64,000 bases of DNA from Fluviibacter phosphoraccumulans (GCF_016110345.1 NZ_AP019011.1:1240001-1304000); one strand, 5' to 3'. Counted from the stretch's first letter, positions 17,069 through 24,911 are shown. Numbers and translations are program-made. Notes: generated by a model not told the origin, from the letters alone.

Positions 17069-17485
17069 ATGAAAAAAAAACTAATTGCTGCAACACTGGC
17101 GTTTGGCGCATTCGCTGCACATGCTGATAATTCAAACGTTACGCTCATTGTGAACTCAGACAGCACAATGACACAAGGAATGACGATGGTTCTTGCAAAT
17201 AAAATGCTGGAACAAGGCGACTCCGTTAACATTCTTCTCTGTGATAAAGCAGGTGACCTGGCGTTGAAGGCAAATAGCGGCAAAACACTGAAACCAGCGA
17301 ATGCAACTCCGGGCCAAATGATGGATGGCGCCATCAAAAAGGGTGCCAAAGTTTTTGTTTGCGCACTCTATCTGCCCAATAGCGGGAACACCCCAGACAG
17401 TTTGAAAGACAACGTGAAGCCAGCTAAGCCTGACGAAATGGCTAAGCAACTGATGGAACCGAACCGTAAAGTTATCAGCTTCTAA
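17069..17485 (+). CDS. Exported DsrE-family protein
   Basis: A 138-residue protein with a signal peptide (MKKKLIAATLAFGAFAAHA) followed by a DsrE/DsrF-like domain. TLIVNSDSTMTQGMTMVLANKMLEQG and VFVCALYLPNSG are recognisable; the Cys in VCAL corresponds to the conserved position where sulfur-carrying Cys is found in DsrE and TusD. A second Cys lies in ILLCDKAGD. It is probably periplasmic, unlike cytoplasmic DsrE. A strong AAGGAG ribosome site precedes the ATG. It is followed 39 bases on by an exported rhodanese, suggesting a periplasmic persulfide relay (inference). Confidence 0.82.
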   Translation: MKKKLIAATLAFGAFAAHADNSNVTLIVNSDSTMTQGMTMVLANKMLEQGDSVNILLCDKAGDLALKANSGKTLKPANATPGQMMDGAIKKGAKVFVCALYLPNSGNTPDSLKDNVKPAKPDEMAKQLMEPNRKVISF

Positions 17486-17524
17486 TCCAGATATCGCAAC
17501 CCATTCATCATTAAGGACCGATAC

Positions 17525-18109
17525 ATGCTTGTTCGCAAATTAGTTATCACAGCGTTCCTATTTGGGATATCTCTTCAAGCCATTGCAGCACCAATTCCAG
17601 AAAGCCCTGATCGTCAAACATCTTGGGGTCTTTATGTCGATTCACGTGAGGCTTTCGAGCTAAAGACCGGAACAGAAGGCAAAAAGATTCTTTTCGTTGA
17701 CGTCCGTGACCCCATAGAAATTATGTTCACAGGCTTTACCGATACTGTAGACATTAACATCCCCTTCCTCATTAGTAATCCAACTAAATGGAATGAGAAG
17801 AAGAGTGTGTATGCGATGGAACCTAACAAGGACTTTGAATCAGATATCGTCAAAGCCCTTAATGATCGCGGTCTCACCAAGGATGACAAAATCATCCTAA
17901 TGTGTCGATCAGGCGGAGAGCGTGGTGCACCAAGCGCCAAGGCTCTAGATGGCAAAGGCTTTAAACAAGTCTACGTCGTTACTGATGGCTTTGAGGGCGA
18001 TACCGTCAAAGAAGGCCCTAAGAAGAATTGGCGCTTGGTCAACGGATGGAAAAGCTCCGGCCTTCCCTGGGGCTACAAGCTTAACAAGCAAAAAATGTAT
18101 TTCGAATAG
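17525..18109 (+). CDS. Exported rhodanese-like sulfurtransferase
   Basis: A 194-residue protein with a signal peptide (MLVRKLVITAFLFGISLQAIAA) and one rhodanese domain. The catalytic loop is M-C127-R-S-G-G-E-R-G, with an FVDVRDPIEIMFTG strand and an unusual long insert (INIPFLISNPTKWNEKK) typical of exported rhodaneses near sulfur-oxidation and respiratory genes. It lies between the DsrE-like and HiPIP genes in the same direction, so it probably belongs to the cyd operon. The substrate (thiosulfate, polysulfide or protein persulfide) is not known. Confidence 0.85.
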   Translation: MLVRKLVITAFLFGISLQAIAAPIPESPDRQTSWGLYVDSREAFELKTGTEGKKILFVDVRDPIEIMFTGFTDTVDINIPFLISNPTKWNEKKSVYAMEPNKDFESDIVKALNDRGLTKDDKIILMCRSGGERGAPSAKALDGKGFKQVYVVTDGFEGDTVKEGPKKNWRLVNGWKSSGLPWGYKLNKQKMYFE

Positions 18110-18179
18110 CACCTAATTTTGGTGTTATATAATTTAGTTGTTTATAAAATGTTTTTTCATAACTACAACCGGACTTTAT

Positions 18180-18464
18180 ATGAAAAAAATTATCATCAAT
18201 CGACGCCGCTTTATCAGCCTAGCCAGCATGGCAGCGGTTCTTCCACTTCTGACTAATGTAAAAACTGCATTAGCAGGTCAAAACGCAAACATGCGTAATG
18301 CGCTGAAGTATCAAAATACACCTTCGGGCGATAAGAAATGTAGCAACTGTTCACACTTCATTCCAGGTGCAAACGCAAAAGCACTCGGGGGTTGCCGAAT
18401 GCTTCCTGGAGACACAGAGATCAGCCCTGATGCCTACTGTAACGCATATGCCAAAAGGGCTTAA
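18180..18464 (+). CDS. High-potential iron-sulfur protein (HiPIP), Tat-exported
   Basis: A 94-residue precursor. A twin-arginine signal (NRRRFISLASMAAVLPL) is followed by the mature HiPIP fold with four cluster cysteines C54-x2-C57-x14-C72-x14-C87 and the usual aromatic residues near them. HiPIPs are soluble periplasmic electron carriers holding a [4Fe-4S] cluster and can donate to terminal oxidases or a bc1 complex. The start at 18180 is set by the Tat signal. Being next to cyd genes is odd, since bd oxidase takes electrons from quinol; it may serve the sulfur proteins instead. Confidence 0.9.
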   Translation: MKKIIINRRRFISLASMAAVLPLLTNVKTALAGQNANMRNALKYQNTPSGDKKCSNCSHFIPGANAKALGGCRMLPGDTEISPDAYCNAYAKRA

Positions 18465-18559
18465 TGGTTGTCCACGATTTCACAGCTACCAAATAGCTTG
18501 AACTAACGTCAATTTTTTGGCACGAGCAGTGGCTTTATGTTTGTTTTGTTAGGAAATAA

Positions 18560-18583
18560 GGTGCAGCAAAAGCACGCTGCACC
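18560..18583. terminator. Inverted repeat, possible end of the cyd–HiPIP transcript
   Basis: GGTGCAGC / GCTGCACC with an 8-base loop lies in the 153-base gap between the HiPIP and hydrolase genes. The stem is perfect, but no clear T-run follows, so termination is uncertain. Confidence 0.4.
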
Positions 18584-18617
18584 CAACTCAAATATTGAGC
18601 ACAAGACCGATCATTAA

Positions 18618-19505
18618 ATGACGATAAACAAAGTCTGGCAAAAGCTTCTTATTCGATGTTTTCGGGCGCGCCGGCTTAAGCATGAGATATCGCCTGAACA
18701 CTTTGCTTTAAGCGCAACAAAAGTGTCGATATCAATCGCAGCTAACGATCACTTATTTGCTTGGTGGATTCCTGCAACCCTACACTCTGAAAATCATAGC
18801 GCGCCGACTGTAATTGTTTTGCATGGTTGGGGGTCAAACGCGGGGCAGATGCTTAGTATTGCACCCTGGATTCACAATCTTGGTCTTCATGCCTTGTTCT
18901 TGGATGCTCGCTGCCACGGCGCCAGTTCGGATGCCGACTTTACATCTATGCCGCGCTTTGCAGAAGACCTTGAATCGGCCAGGAACTGGGTTTTATCACA
19001 AGCTCAAGTGGATCACAGGAATGTCATCGCAATCGGTCACTCTGTCGGTGCGGGTGCTGTTCTATTGAGTGCAACGCGGACCGAATGGGCTGGCGTGGTC
19101 AGCCTGAGTGCCTTTGCACACCCACAAGAGATGATGAAGCGCTACGTAAAAGATCTCTGGTTACCCAGTCAAAAACTTTTACCTTGGATTGTTAATGAGG
19201 TGCAATCAATCATCGGCGCAAAGTTTGATGACATTGCGCCTATTAATACAATTCAGAATTGTCGTTGCCCTGTCATGCTGGTGCATGGTGAAGATGACAT
19301 GGAAGTGCCGGTAACAGATGCACAACGCATTATGCAAGCTGCGCCACCAGACGTTCAAACTTTTATCGTACCTAATGTGGGTCACGATCTTCGACCCGCA
19401 ATGAATATTTTAGGTCCTCATGTATGTGCATTTATACAGAGGATAGTGAATTCACAAATGACTATCAAGGAGAGCGCACCGCTTAACACTAAACAATGCA
19501 ATTGA
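18618..19505 (+). CDS. Alpha/beta hydrolase
   Basis: A 295-residue alpha/beta-hydrolase fold protein. The oxyanion strand VIVLHGWGSNAG, nucleophile elbow IGHSVGAGAV (Ser), acid in MLVHGEDDMEVP, and final His in VPNVGHDL give a full triad. No signal peptide is clear. The family is related to BEM46/dienelactone-type esterases, but the substrate is unknown. It is in the same direction as the cyd–HiPIP genes yet separated by 153 bases, so it may or may not share their transcript. Confidence 0.82.
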   Translation: MTINKVWQKLLIRCFRARRLKHEISPEHFALSATKVSISIAANDHLFAWWIPATLHSENHSAPTVIVLHGWGSNAGQMLSIAPWIHNLGLHALFLDARCHGASSDADFTSMPRFAEDLESARNWVLSQAQVDHRNVIAIGHSVGAGAVLLSATRTEWAGVVSLSAFAHPQEMMKRYVKDLWLPSQKLLPWIVNEVQSIIGAKFDDIAPINTIQNCRCPVMLVHGEDDMEVPVTDAQRIMQAAPPDVQTFIVPNVGHDLRPAMNILGPHVCAFIQRIVNSQMTIKESAPLNTKQCN

Positions 19506-19547
19506 GTAATCGTATGTACAGACATAGCCAAGCACTATTGACATCAT

Positions 19548-19589
19548 AGTGATAAATCACTTGTGACAACTACACGCGTTCACTATATT
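19548..19589 (+). promoter_or_regulatory. Candidate promoter and operator of the peroxiredoxin gene
   Basis: TTGTGA (19561) and TATATT (19584) stand 17 bases apart, a good sigma-70 arrangement. A perfect 14-base palindrome AGTGATAAATCACT (19548–19561) abuts the -35, where a repressor or activator could bind. Its spacing (two bases between half-sites) is not that of an FNR box. Confidence 0.5.
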
Positions 19590-19730
19590 GAGTCTGTAAT
19601 TGTTTTTCTTTTAACTGATTGACCGGACAGAAAGGTCTGTATGAGTTGCGATACAAAAATCAAACCTCGAAAGAGTGCCAATCAATCTGGCGAGCAAGTC
19701 CTCACACCAACTTCAATGGAGAAAAGAATC

Positions 19731-20345
19731 ATGGGCTCAACAATGGTACGTCGTGAAATGCCAGAGTTTTCAATCGATGCATACGATGCTAATACAGGTC
19801 ACTACACCCATGTGTCTAGTGACGATTACAAGGGCAAATGGGCTGTCATCTGTTTCTACCCTGCTGACTTTACATTTGTCTGCCCCACTGAAATTGCCGC
19901 AATGAATGCTAAATACGATGAATTTCAAAAAATGGGCGTTGAAATCCTGGCCGTTTCAGTTGACTCAAAATTCTCTCACAAGCGTTTCGTTGAGACCGAA
20001 CCGATCCTAAAGGGGTTGCAGTTGACTATTGGAGCCGACACTACCAAAGAAGTGAGCGCAAAGTTTGGCGTACTCATTGAGGAAGAAGGTGTTGCGCTTC
20101 GTGGCCGCTTCTTGTTCAACCCGGATGGAGTTTGCGTTGCTCAAGAGGTGCAAGCTGATTCAGTCGGCCGAAATGTTAATGAGTTCATTCGTCAAGTTGA
20201 AGCTTGGCAATACGCCACAAAAACGGGTGAAGTTTGTCCTGCTGGCTGGCGCCCGGGCAAAAAGACACTCCCTGTAAATACAGATGCTGAAAAAATGACA
20301 GGTCGTGTGGGGGACTACATTACGATTGAAGAAATTTTGAGCTAA
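19731..20345 (+). CDS. ahpC: 2-Cys peroxiredoxin, AhpC type
   Basis: Thiol peroxidase reducing peroxides. From the ATG at 19731 it has 204 residues; this start has GGAGAAAAG ahead, while the frame extending to 19641 adds an unconserved stretch. The peroxidatic Cys is in FTFVCPTE (C51), and the resolving Cys in GEVCPAGWRPG. An IS481-type element has inserted immediately after the stop codon (20343–20345), and the stop is part of the duplicated target, so the protein is intact. The original downstream hairpin is now 1.2 kb away. No ahpF is near. Confidence 0.93.
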   Translation: MGSTMVRREMPEFSIDAYDANTGHYTHVSSDDYKGKWAVICFYPADFTFVCPTEIAAMNAKYDEFQKMGVEILAVSVDSKFSHKRFVETEPILKGLQLTIGADTTKEVSAKFGVLIEEEGVALRGRFLFNPDGVCVAQEVQADSVGRNVNEFIRQVEAWQYATKTGEVCPAGWRPGKKTLPVNTDAEKMTGRVGDYITIEEILS

Positions 20346-20347
20346 GC
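20341..20347. repeat. Target-site duplication, left copy
   Basis: GCTAAGC, identical to 21569–21575 on the other side of the element. It contains the ahpC stop codon TAA. Confidence 0.88.
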
Positions 20348-21568
20348 TGTAGTAGTTCAGACTTGATCTGACAGTAGTCCTTGCCAAAGGGTGGGGTTAC
20401 CCGGTTTGATAGAGGTGTCGAATCTTTATCAACCAAAGTGCGCAAGCACAAGGAGTAACCCCATGAGTAGTGTTCAACAGAATGTCATCAAACACAAGGT
20501 CGGCTTGCTGAATCTTGCTGCCGAGCTTGGCAACGTGTCTCGTGCCTGCAAGGTGATGGGCTTTTCCCGTGACACCTTTTATCGGTATCAGGCAGCCAGA
20601 GACGAAGGTGGCGTCGAGGCACTGATTGATGCTAACCGACGTAAACCAAACCCGAAGAATCGTGTCGAAGAAGCGACAGAGGCAGCGGTTACGGCATTTG
20701 CTTTGGAACAACCTGCTTTCGGGCAGCTACGCGTCTCCAATGAATTGCGGCAACGTGGCATCTTTGTTTCGCCCTCTGGCGTCCGATCCGTCTGGCTTAG
20801 GCATGACCTCGAATCTTTCAAGAAGCGGCTGTTGGCGTTAGAGCGCCATATGGCCGAAACTGGCGGCATTCTGACAGAGGCGCAGGTTCAGGCGCTGGAG
20901 AGAAAGCAAGACGACGATGTCGCCCATGGCGAGATAGAAACAGCCCACCCCGGTTACCTCGGTAGCCAGGACACTTTCTACGTGGGCACCATCAAGGGTG
21001 TAGGCCGCATTTACCAGCAAACCTTTGTCGACACCTATTCCAAGTGGGCGACAGCCAAGCTCTACACCACCAAGACGCCGATCACGGCGGCTGATCTACT
21101 CAATGACCGGGTACTGCCATTCTTTGCCGAACAGGGTATGGGCATGATCCGTATCCTGACTGACCGCGGCACTGAATATTGCGGCAAGCCGGAATCACAT
21201 GACTATCAGCTCTATCTGGCCTTGAATGACATTGAACATAGCAAGACCAAGGCGATGCATCCGCAGACCAACGGTATCTGTGAACGCTTCCACAAGACCA
21301 TCCTGCAAGAGTTCTATCAGGTCGCGTTCCGACGCAAAATTTACCGCTCTATCGACGAGTTGCAAATCGATCTGGATGAATGGCTGTCGTACTACAACAA
21401 TGCTCGAACACATCAAGGCAAGATGTGCTGTGGGCGCACGCCAATGCAAACGCTAATTGACGGAAAGGAGGCCTGGCAAGATAAAATCACCGCATTGAAC
21501 AGCTGAACTTGAACTGACAATTACTTCGTCAAACCGGGTGCCTGTCAGATCAGATCGCGACTACTACA
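20348..21568 (+). mobile_element. IS481-type insertion sequence, 1,221 bp, complete
   Basis: It is bounded by 27-base terminal inverted repeats starting TGTAGTAGT (20348–20374 and 21542–21568; 22 of 27 bases identical, mismatches all in the middle) and flanked by a 7-base direct duplication GCTAAGC. A second, inner inverted repeat of 11 bases, ACCCGGTTTGA, lies at 20399–20409 and 21529–21539. It encodes one full transposase. Intact ends, target duplication and open frame suggest a recent and possibly still active insertion. Confidence 0.92.
20463..21506 (+). CDS. IS481 family transposase
   Basis: A 347-residue DDE transposase. The N-terminal helix-turn-helix region reads RACKVMGFSRDTFYRYQ. 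The rve integrase-like core has the three acidic residues in FVDTYSKWATA, LTDRGTEYC and NGICERFHKTI, and ends with YYNNARTHQGKMCCGRTP. The ATG at 20463 has AAGGAG ahead. A longer frame runs back to 20391 across the inner repeat. The frame is uninterrupted and needs no frameshift, as expected for the family. Confidence 0.93.
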   Translation: MSSVQQNVIKHKVGLLNLAAELGNVSRACKVMGFSRDTFYRYQAARDEGGVEALIDANRRKPNPKNRVEEATEAAVTAFALEQPAFGQLRVSNELRQRGIFVSPSGVRSVWLRHDLESFKKRLLALERHMAETGGILTEAQVQALERKQDDDVAHGEIETAHPGYLGSQDTFYVGTIKGVGRIYQQTFVDTYSKWATAKLYTTKTPITAADLLNDRVLPFFAEQGMGMIRILTDRGTEYCGKPESHDYQLYLALNDIEHSKTKAMHPQTNGICERFHKTILQEFYQVAFRRKIYRSIDELQIDLDEWLSYYNNARTHQGKMCCGRTPMQTLIDGKEAWQDKITALNS

Positions 21569-21575
21569 GCTAAGC
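21569..21575. repeat. Target-site duplication, right copy
   Basis: GCTAAGC, second copy of the 7-base duplication made when the element inserted at the ahpC stop codon. Confidence 0.88.
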
Positions 21576-21582
21576 ACTTGCT

Positions 21583-21609
21583 ACAAGAGCCGCAAATTGC
21601 GGCTCTTGT
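21583..21609 (+). terminator. Hairpin, original ahpC terminator displaced by the IS
   Basis: A nearly perfect long hairpin (ACAAGAGCCGCAA / TTGCGGCTCTTGT) starts 8 bases after the right target duplication. Removing the element and one GCTAAGC copy places it 15 bases or so after the ahpC stop. The T tail is weak (TTGTCTGG). Confidence 0.65.
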
Positions 21610-21688
21610 CTGGTCAATACCGAATTACCACTAAGAAATACCAAACATGCCGATACCGGCATGATTCGTCTAAATAAAAAAATCCATA

Positions 21689-22651
21689 ATGAATACTGCT
21701 GAATCACGGCTTAAAAACTTTCCTGTCTCTTGGTTCTCTACTGTGATGGGAATGTGCGGCTTATCTATTGCATGGAATCGGGCTGAACATTTTTTTAATA
21801 GCGGATTTTGCCTGAGCTCGATTTTACTGGGCATAACCACTCTATTGTTTCTGGTACTTCTAATCATTTATACACGGAAGCTCATCAAGTACCGTGCTGA
21901 GGTGATCGAAGAATTAAAGCACCCGGTAAAACATGCATTCTTTCCGACGATATCGATTAGTCTTCTTTTGCTCTCTGCGGCCTATCTGCAACGCGATCCC
22001 GATCTTTCGTTAATACTTTGGGTTGTTGGCGCTTCACTTCAACTGATATTGACGCTGTATGTACTCTCATCATGGATGCACCATGATCGTTACGAAATTA
22101 CCCATCTCAACCCCGCATGGTTTATTCCGGTTGTAGGAAACATGATCGTGCCAATTGCCGGCGTTCATCATGCACCTATTGAGATATCGTGGCTTTTCTT
22201 CAGCATGGGACTCTTTTTCTGGCCAATACTGACGTCGATCATTTTCTATCGATTGGTATTTTACACTGCGCTGCCAGAACGGTTGCTTCCAACTTTATTC
22301 ATATTTATCGCACCCCCTGCTGTTGGCACTATTGCCTGGGTAACGCTAACAGGTCATGTTGACGCATTTACTCATTTTATGTTTTCATTTGGCTTAGCGT
22401 TCACTCTGCTGTTGTTTAGCCAAATTAACCACTTTCGACGCATCAAATTTTTTCTGTCATGGTGGGCATACTCGTTCCCTCTTGCGGCAATGACCATTGC
22501 AAGTTTCTTGATGACAAAGCAGACAGGCAATGTTTTCTATCTTTACCTAGGCTACCTGCTCATAACGATTTTAAACGCACTGATCATCGTCCTGATTTGG
22601 AAAACAGTACTCGCGGTATATCGCAGAGAAATCTGCGTAGCAGGACATTAA
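21689..22651 (+). CDS. TDT/SLAC1-family membrane transporter
   Basis: A 320-residue membrane protein with ten predicted helices. NFPVSWFSTVMGMCGLSIAW near the start, HLNPAWFIPVVGNMIVPIAG in the middle, and the WWAYSFPLAAMTIAS segment match the tellurite-resistance/dicarboxylate transporter (TDT, TehA/SLAC1) family of anion channels and exporters. Some relatives export sulfite or C4-dicarboxylates, and the sulfur genes nearby make an anion of sulfur a possible substrate, but that is a guess. It shares low G+C with the cyd block and is followed by a strong terminator. Confidence 0.85.
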   Translation: MNTAESRLKNFPVSWFSTVMGMCGLSIAWNRAEHFFNSGFCLSSILLGITTLLFLVLLIIYTRKLIKYRAEVIEELKHPVKHAFFPTISISLLLLSAAYLQRDPDLSLILWVVGASLQLILTLYVLSSWMHHDRYEITHLNPAWFIPVVGNMIVPIAGVHHAPIEISWLFFSMGLFFWPILTSIIFYRLVFYTALPERLLPTLFIFIAPPAVGTIAWVTLTGHVDAFTHFMFSFGLAFTLLLFSQINHFRRIKFFLSWWAYSFPLAAMTIASFLMTKQTGNVFYLYLGYLLITILNALIIVLIWKTVLAVYRREICVAGH

Positions 22652-22676
22652 TCATTCATCCAACATGATTACCAAC

Positions 22677-22706
22677 AAAAAACCCGGTAAGACACCGGGC
22701 TTTTTG
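22677..22706. terminator. Rho-independent terminator
   Basis: AAAAACCCGGT / ACCGGGCTTTTT with a 5-base loop and T-runs on both strands. It lies between the TDT transporter and the convergent cbb3 accessory genes. Confidence 0.92.
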
Positions 22707-22723
22707 TGATTGTCGAAACCGAC

Positions 22724-22858
22724 TTATTCTTCGGTAGGTTTCTCGTTCATCTTCTTGTTAAACATGCGACCGAAAAAAATCGACATGCCGATCACAAAAA
22801 CGATGACTGCCAAGCTACCTAAACCGACATCGGTGGTAAAAAGTTCTTTCCAAGCCAT
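22724..22858 (-). CDS. DUF3149 small membrane protein
   Basis: A 44-residue single-helix protein: MAWKELFTTDVGLGSLAVIV, then FVIGMSIFFGRMFNKKM, ending KPTEE. It matches the DUF3149 family, short membrane proteins often encoded next to fixH/ccoG in betaproteobacteria and of unknown function. GAGG precedes the start. It is the last gene of the ccoNOQP–ccoG–fixH run. Confidence 0.8.
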   Translation of the reverse strand: MAWKELFTTDVGLGSLAVIVFVIGMSIFFGRMFNKKMNEKPTEE

Positions 22859-22888
22859 GATGAGCTCCTCTCTTTCAACGTAACAAAA

Positions 22889-23392
22889 TTATTGGGGTCG
22901 TGCAAAAATCGTAACGCCTTCTTTACTTTTGATATTCCAAACACCATCCATGCGCCAACCCGCCAGAGGATCTTCAATCACCACATTCCAGCGGCCTGTT
23001 CCGGGATTCGCCGTGAGCGGTCCTTTAAAAAGCGTGCCTGTGCGAATGAGGTTAATGGTTTGATCCTCGCCTTTTCGCGTTGGATGCACAAGCCGCAACT
23101 GTAGGTTGTCGGGCAACGCCTCCTTGGGCAATCCTGAAAGGACGAGTTGCACACTTTCACCGTTGTCTGCAACACTCAGCGCCGCTTTAAGATTCAGCTC
23201 AGCCGCGAGCTGTTTCTGCTTGAGCTGCTGGTTCACCGAAAGCCCTACTTTGTAGTAGTTGTCATCAACCAACCCATCATTACTGACTATCGCAAGCCAG
23301 GCGGTAATAAAACCAGCAACGATGACAATCGACGGCCCTGCCATAAGTATCCAGGGCCAGCGATGTTTGTACCACGGTGTTGAATCAGACAT
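22889..23392 (-). CDS. fixH: FixH/CcoH-family cbb3 oxidase assembly protein
   Basis: A 167-residue protein with one N-terminal membrane anchor (PWILMAGPSIVIVAGFITAWLA) and a periplasmic domain, as in FixH/CcoH, which helps assemble cbb3-type cytochrome oxidase. The DGLVDDNYYKVGLSVNQQL segment after the anchor is the most conserved block of the family. It starts 11 bases after ccoG and is probably part of the same transcript. Confidence 0.93.
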   Translation of the reverse strand: MSDSTPWYKHRWPWILMAGPSIVIVAGFITAWLAIVSNDGLVDDNYYKVGLSVNQQLKQKQLAAELNLKAALSVADNGESVQLVLSGLPKEALPDNLQLRLVHPTRKGEDQTINLIRTGTLFKGPLTANPGTGRWNVVIEDPLAGWRMDGVWNIKSKEGVTIFARPQ

Positions 23393-23403
23393 AGTGTTAG
23401 CGC

Positions 23404-24834
23404 TTAATTAGGCTGAATGAAGGTGGATTTCTCATCCAAGCGAATCGCAGGATTTTCGGTATCCACGATCACAAAATTGATCTGGTTGGCACCCGGTTTA
23501 CCCTCATCCGCTGAAACGCGCACATTGATAGGCTGTGTCAGGTTACCCAATGGCTCCACCTTGAAGGTGTCCTGACCATCCATACGGATGCCAGTCATGC
23601 CTTCCGGCTTAACCGTAAAAGTACGTGCGCTGTCTTGCATGTTCATGATGTGCAGCAGGTAGACGTTTTCAGTCTGACCATCGCCGACCTCACGCGTCAT
23701 AACACCCCGGTCTCGTAGCACATCAACACGCAAAGGAATGCGTGTGCTTAAGGAGTAAGCAAAGATGGCCGAGATGATCAGCAAAATACCCGTGTACAAC
23801 ATGATGCGCGGACGCATGATGTGACGAAGCATTTGCTTTGATGTGTAGTTTTTGTCGATCGAGTTTTCGGTGTCATAACGAATCAGGCCTGGCTTGTAGT
23901 CCATCTTGACCATAATCTCGTTACAGGCATCGATGCACAAACCACAACCGATACATTCGTATTGCAAGCCGTTGCGGATATCAATCCCCGTCGGGCAGAC
24001 CTGCACACAGACTTTACAGTCCACGCAATCGCCCAGACCTTTGGCCTTGAGATCATCGGTCTTACGACGTGCACCACGCGGTTCGCCACGCGCTTCGTCG
24101 TAGGTCACAATCAGTGTATCCGGGTCAAACATGACACTCTGAAAGCGTGCATATGGGCACATGTACTTACACACCTGCTCACGCATGAAGCCAGCTTGCA
24201 GGAAACAGAAGGCACTGTAAAAGAAAACCCAGAAGGCGGACCAACCGCTGATCGTTAGGTTAATGAGATCACCCATTAACTCACGCATCGGCATGAAATA
24301 ACCGACGAAGGTGACGCCCGTCCAGAACGATAAAACGCCCCACAAGAAAAACTTGCTGGCCTTTATTTTAAGTTTTCTGGCCGACATCGGCGCTTGATCG
24401 AGCTTGATCCGGGCATTACGATCGCCTTCGATCTTGTTCTCGATCCACATGAAGATTTCGGTATAAACCGTTTGTGGACAAGCATAGCCGCAGAACAAAC
24501 GCCCCGCTACCGCAGTAAACAGGAACAAGGCAAAGGCGGACAAGAGCAAGATGACTGACAGATAAATAACATCTTGTGGCCAGAGCACCAGGTCGAAAAA
24601 ATAGAACTTACGTTCGTCTAGATTAAACAACAGCGCCTGACGCCCATTCCATTGGATCCAAGGCGTGAAATAGAAAATAGCCTGGGTCAGAAAGACAAAT
24701 ACCCAGCGCAGCGTGTTGAACTTACCAGAAGTCGCGCGCGCGTAGACCTTGCGGTGCTTCTCGTAAAGCGATAACTCGGCGGTATCTTTGGACGGTGCAG
24801 TCGTTTTTTTGTCGGACATTTCTGGGTTTGTCAT
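23404..24834 (-). CDS. ccoG: Cytochrome c oxidase accessory protein CcoG
   Basis: A membrane-bound polyferredoxin (about 476 residues; an ATG at 24819 is an alternative start) needed for copper reduction and delivery to cbb3 oxidase. Several membrane helices in the first 200 residues include the GYACPQTVYTEIFMWIE motif. Two [4Fe-4S] motifs follow: DCVDCKVCVQVCPTGIDIR and CIGCGLCIDACNEIM. The C-terminus is an Ig-like periplasmic domain. It lies between ccoP (with a terminator between) and fixH. Confidence 0.95.
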   Translation of the reverse strand: MTNPEMSDKKTTAPSKDTAELSLYEKHRKVYARATSGKFNTLRWVFVFLTQAIFYFTPWIQWNGRQALLFNLDERKFYFFDLVLWPQDVIYLSVILLLSAFALFLFTAVAGRLFCGYACPQTVYTEIFMWIENKIEGDRNARIKLDQAPMSARKLKIKASKFFLWGVLSFWTGVTFVGYFMPMRELMGDLINLTISGWSAFWVFFYSAFCFLQAGFMREQVCKYMCPYARFQSVMFDPDTLIVTYDEARGEPRGARRKTDDLKAKGLGDCVDCKVCVQVCPTGIDIRNGLQYECIGCGLCIDACNEIMVKMDYKPGLIRYDTENSIDKNYTSKQMLRHIMRPRIMLYTGILLIISAIFAYSLSTRIPLRVDVLRDRGVMTREVGDGQTENVYLLHIMNMQDSARTFTVKPEGMTGIRMDGQDTFKVEPLGNLTQPINVRVSADEGKPGANQINFVIVDTENPAIRLDEKSTFIQPN

Positions 24835-24911
24835 GTGGCTGGCCTGTAACGTATCGTGTAAGCAACATTCTACTCGCTTACATATTGTTTAGGGTCAGCA
24901 TCGTATTCAAC

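Noticed and set aside
18109..18135. CACC/GGTG hairpin just after the exported rhodanese
   Set aside because: Stem of four strong pairs plus weak extensions in A+T-rich DNA; too little to call a terminator separating the HiPIP gene.
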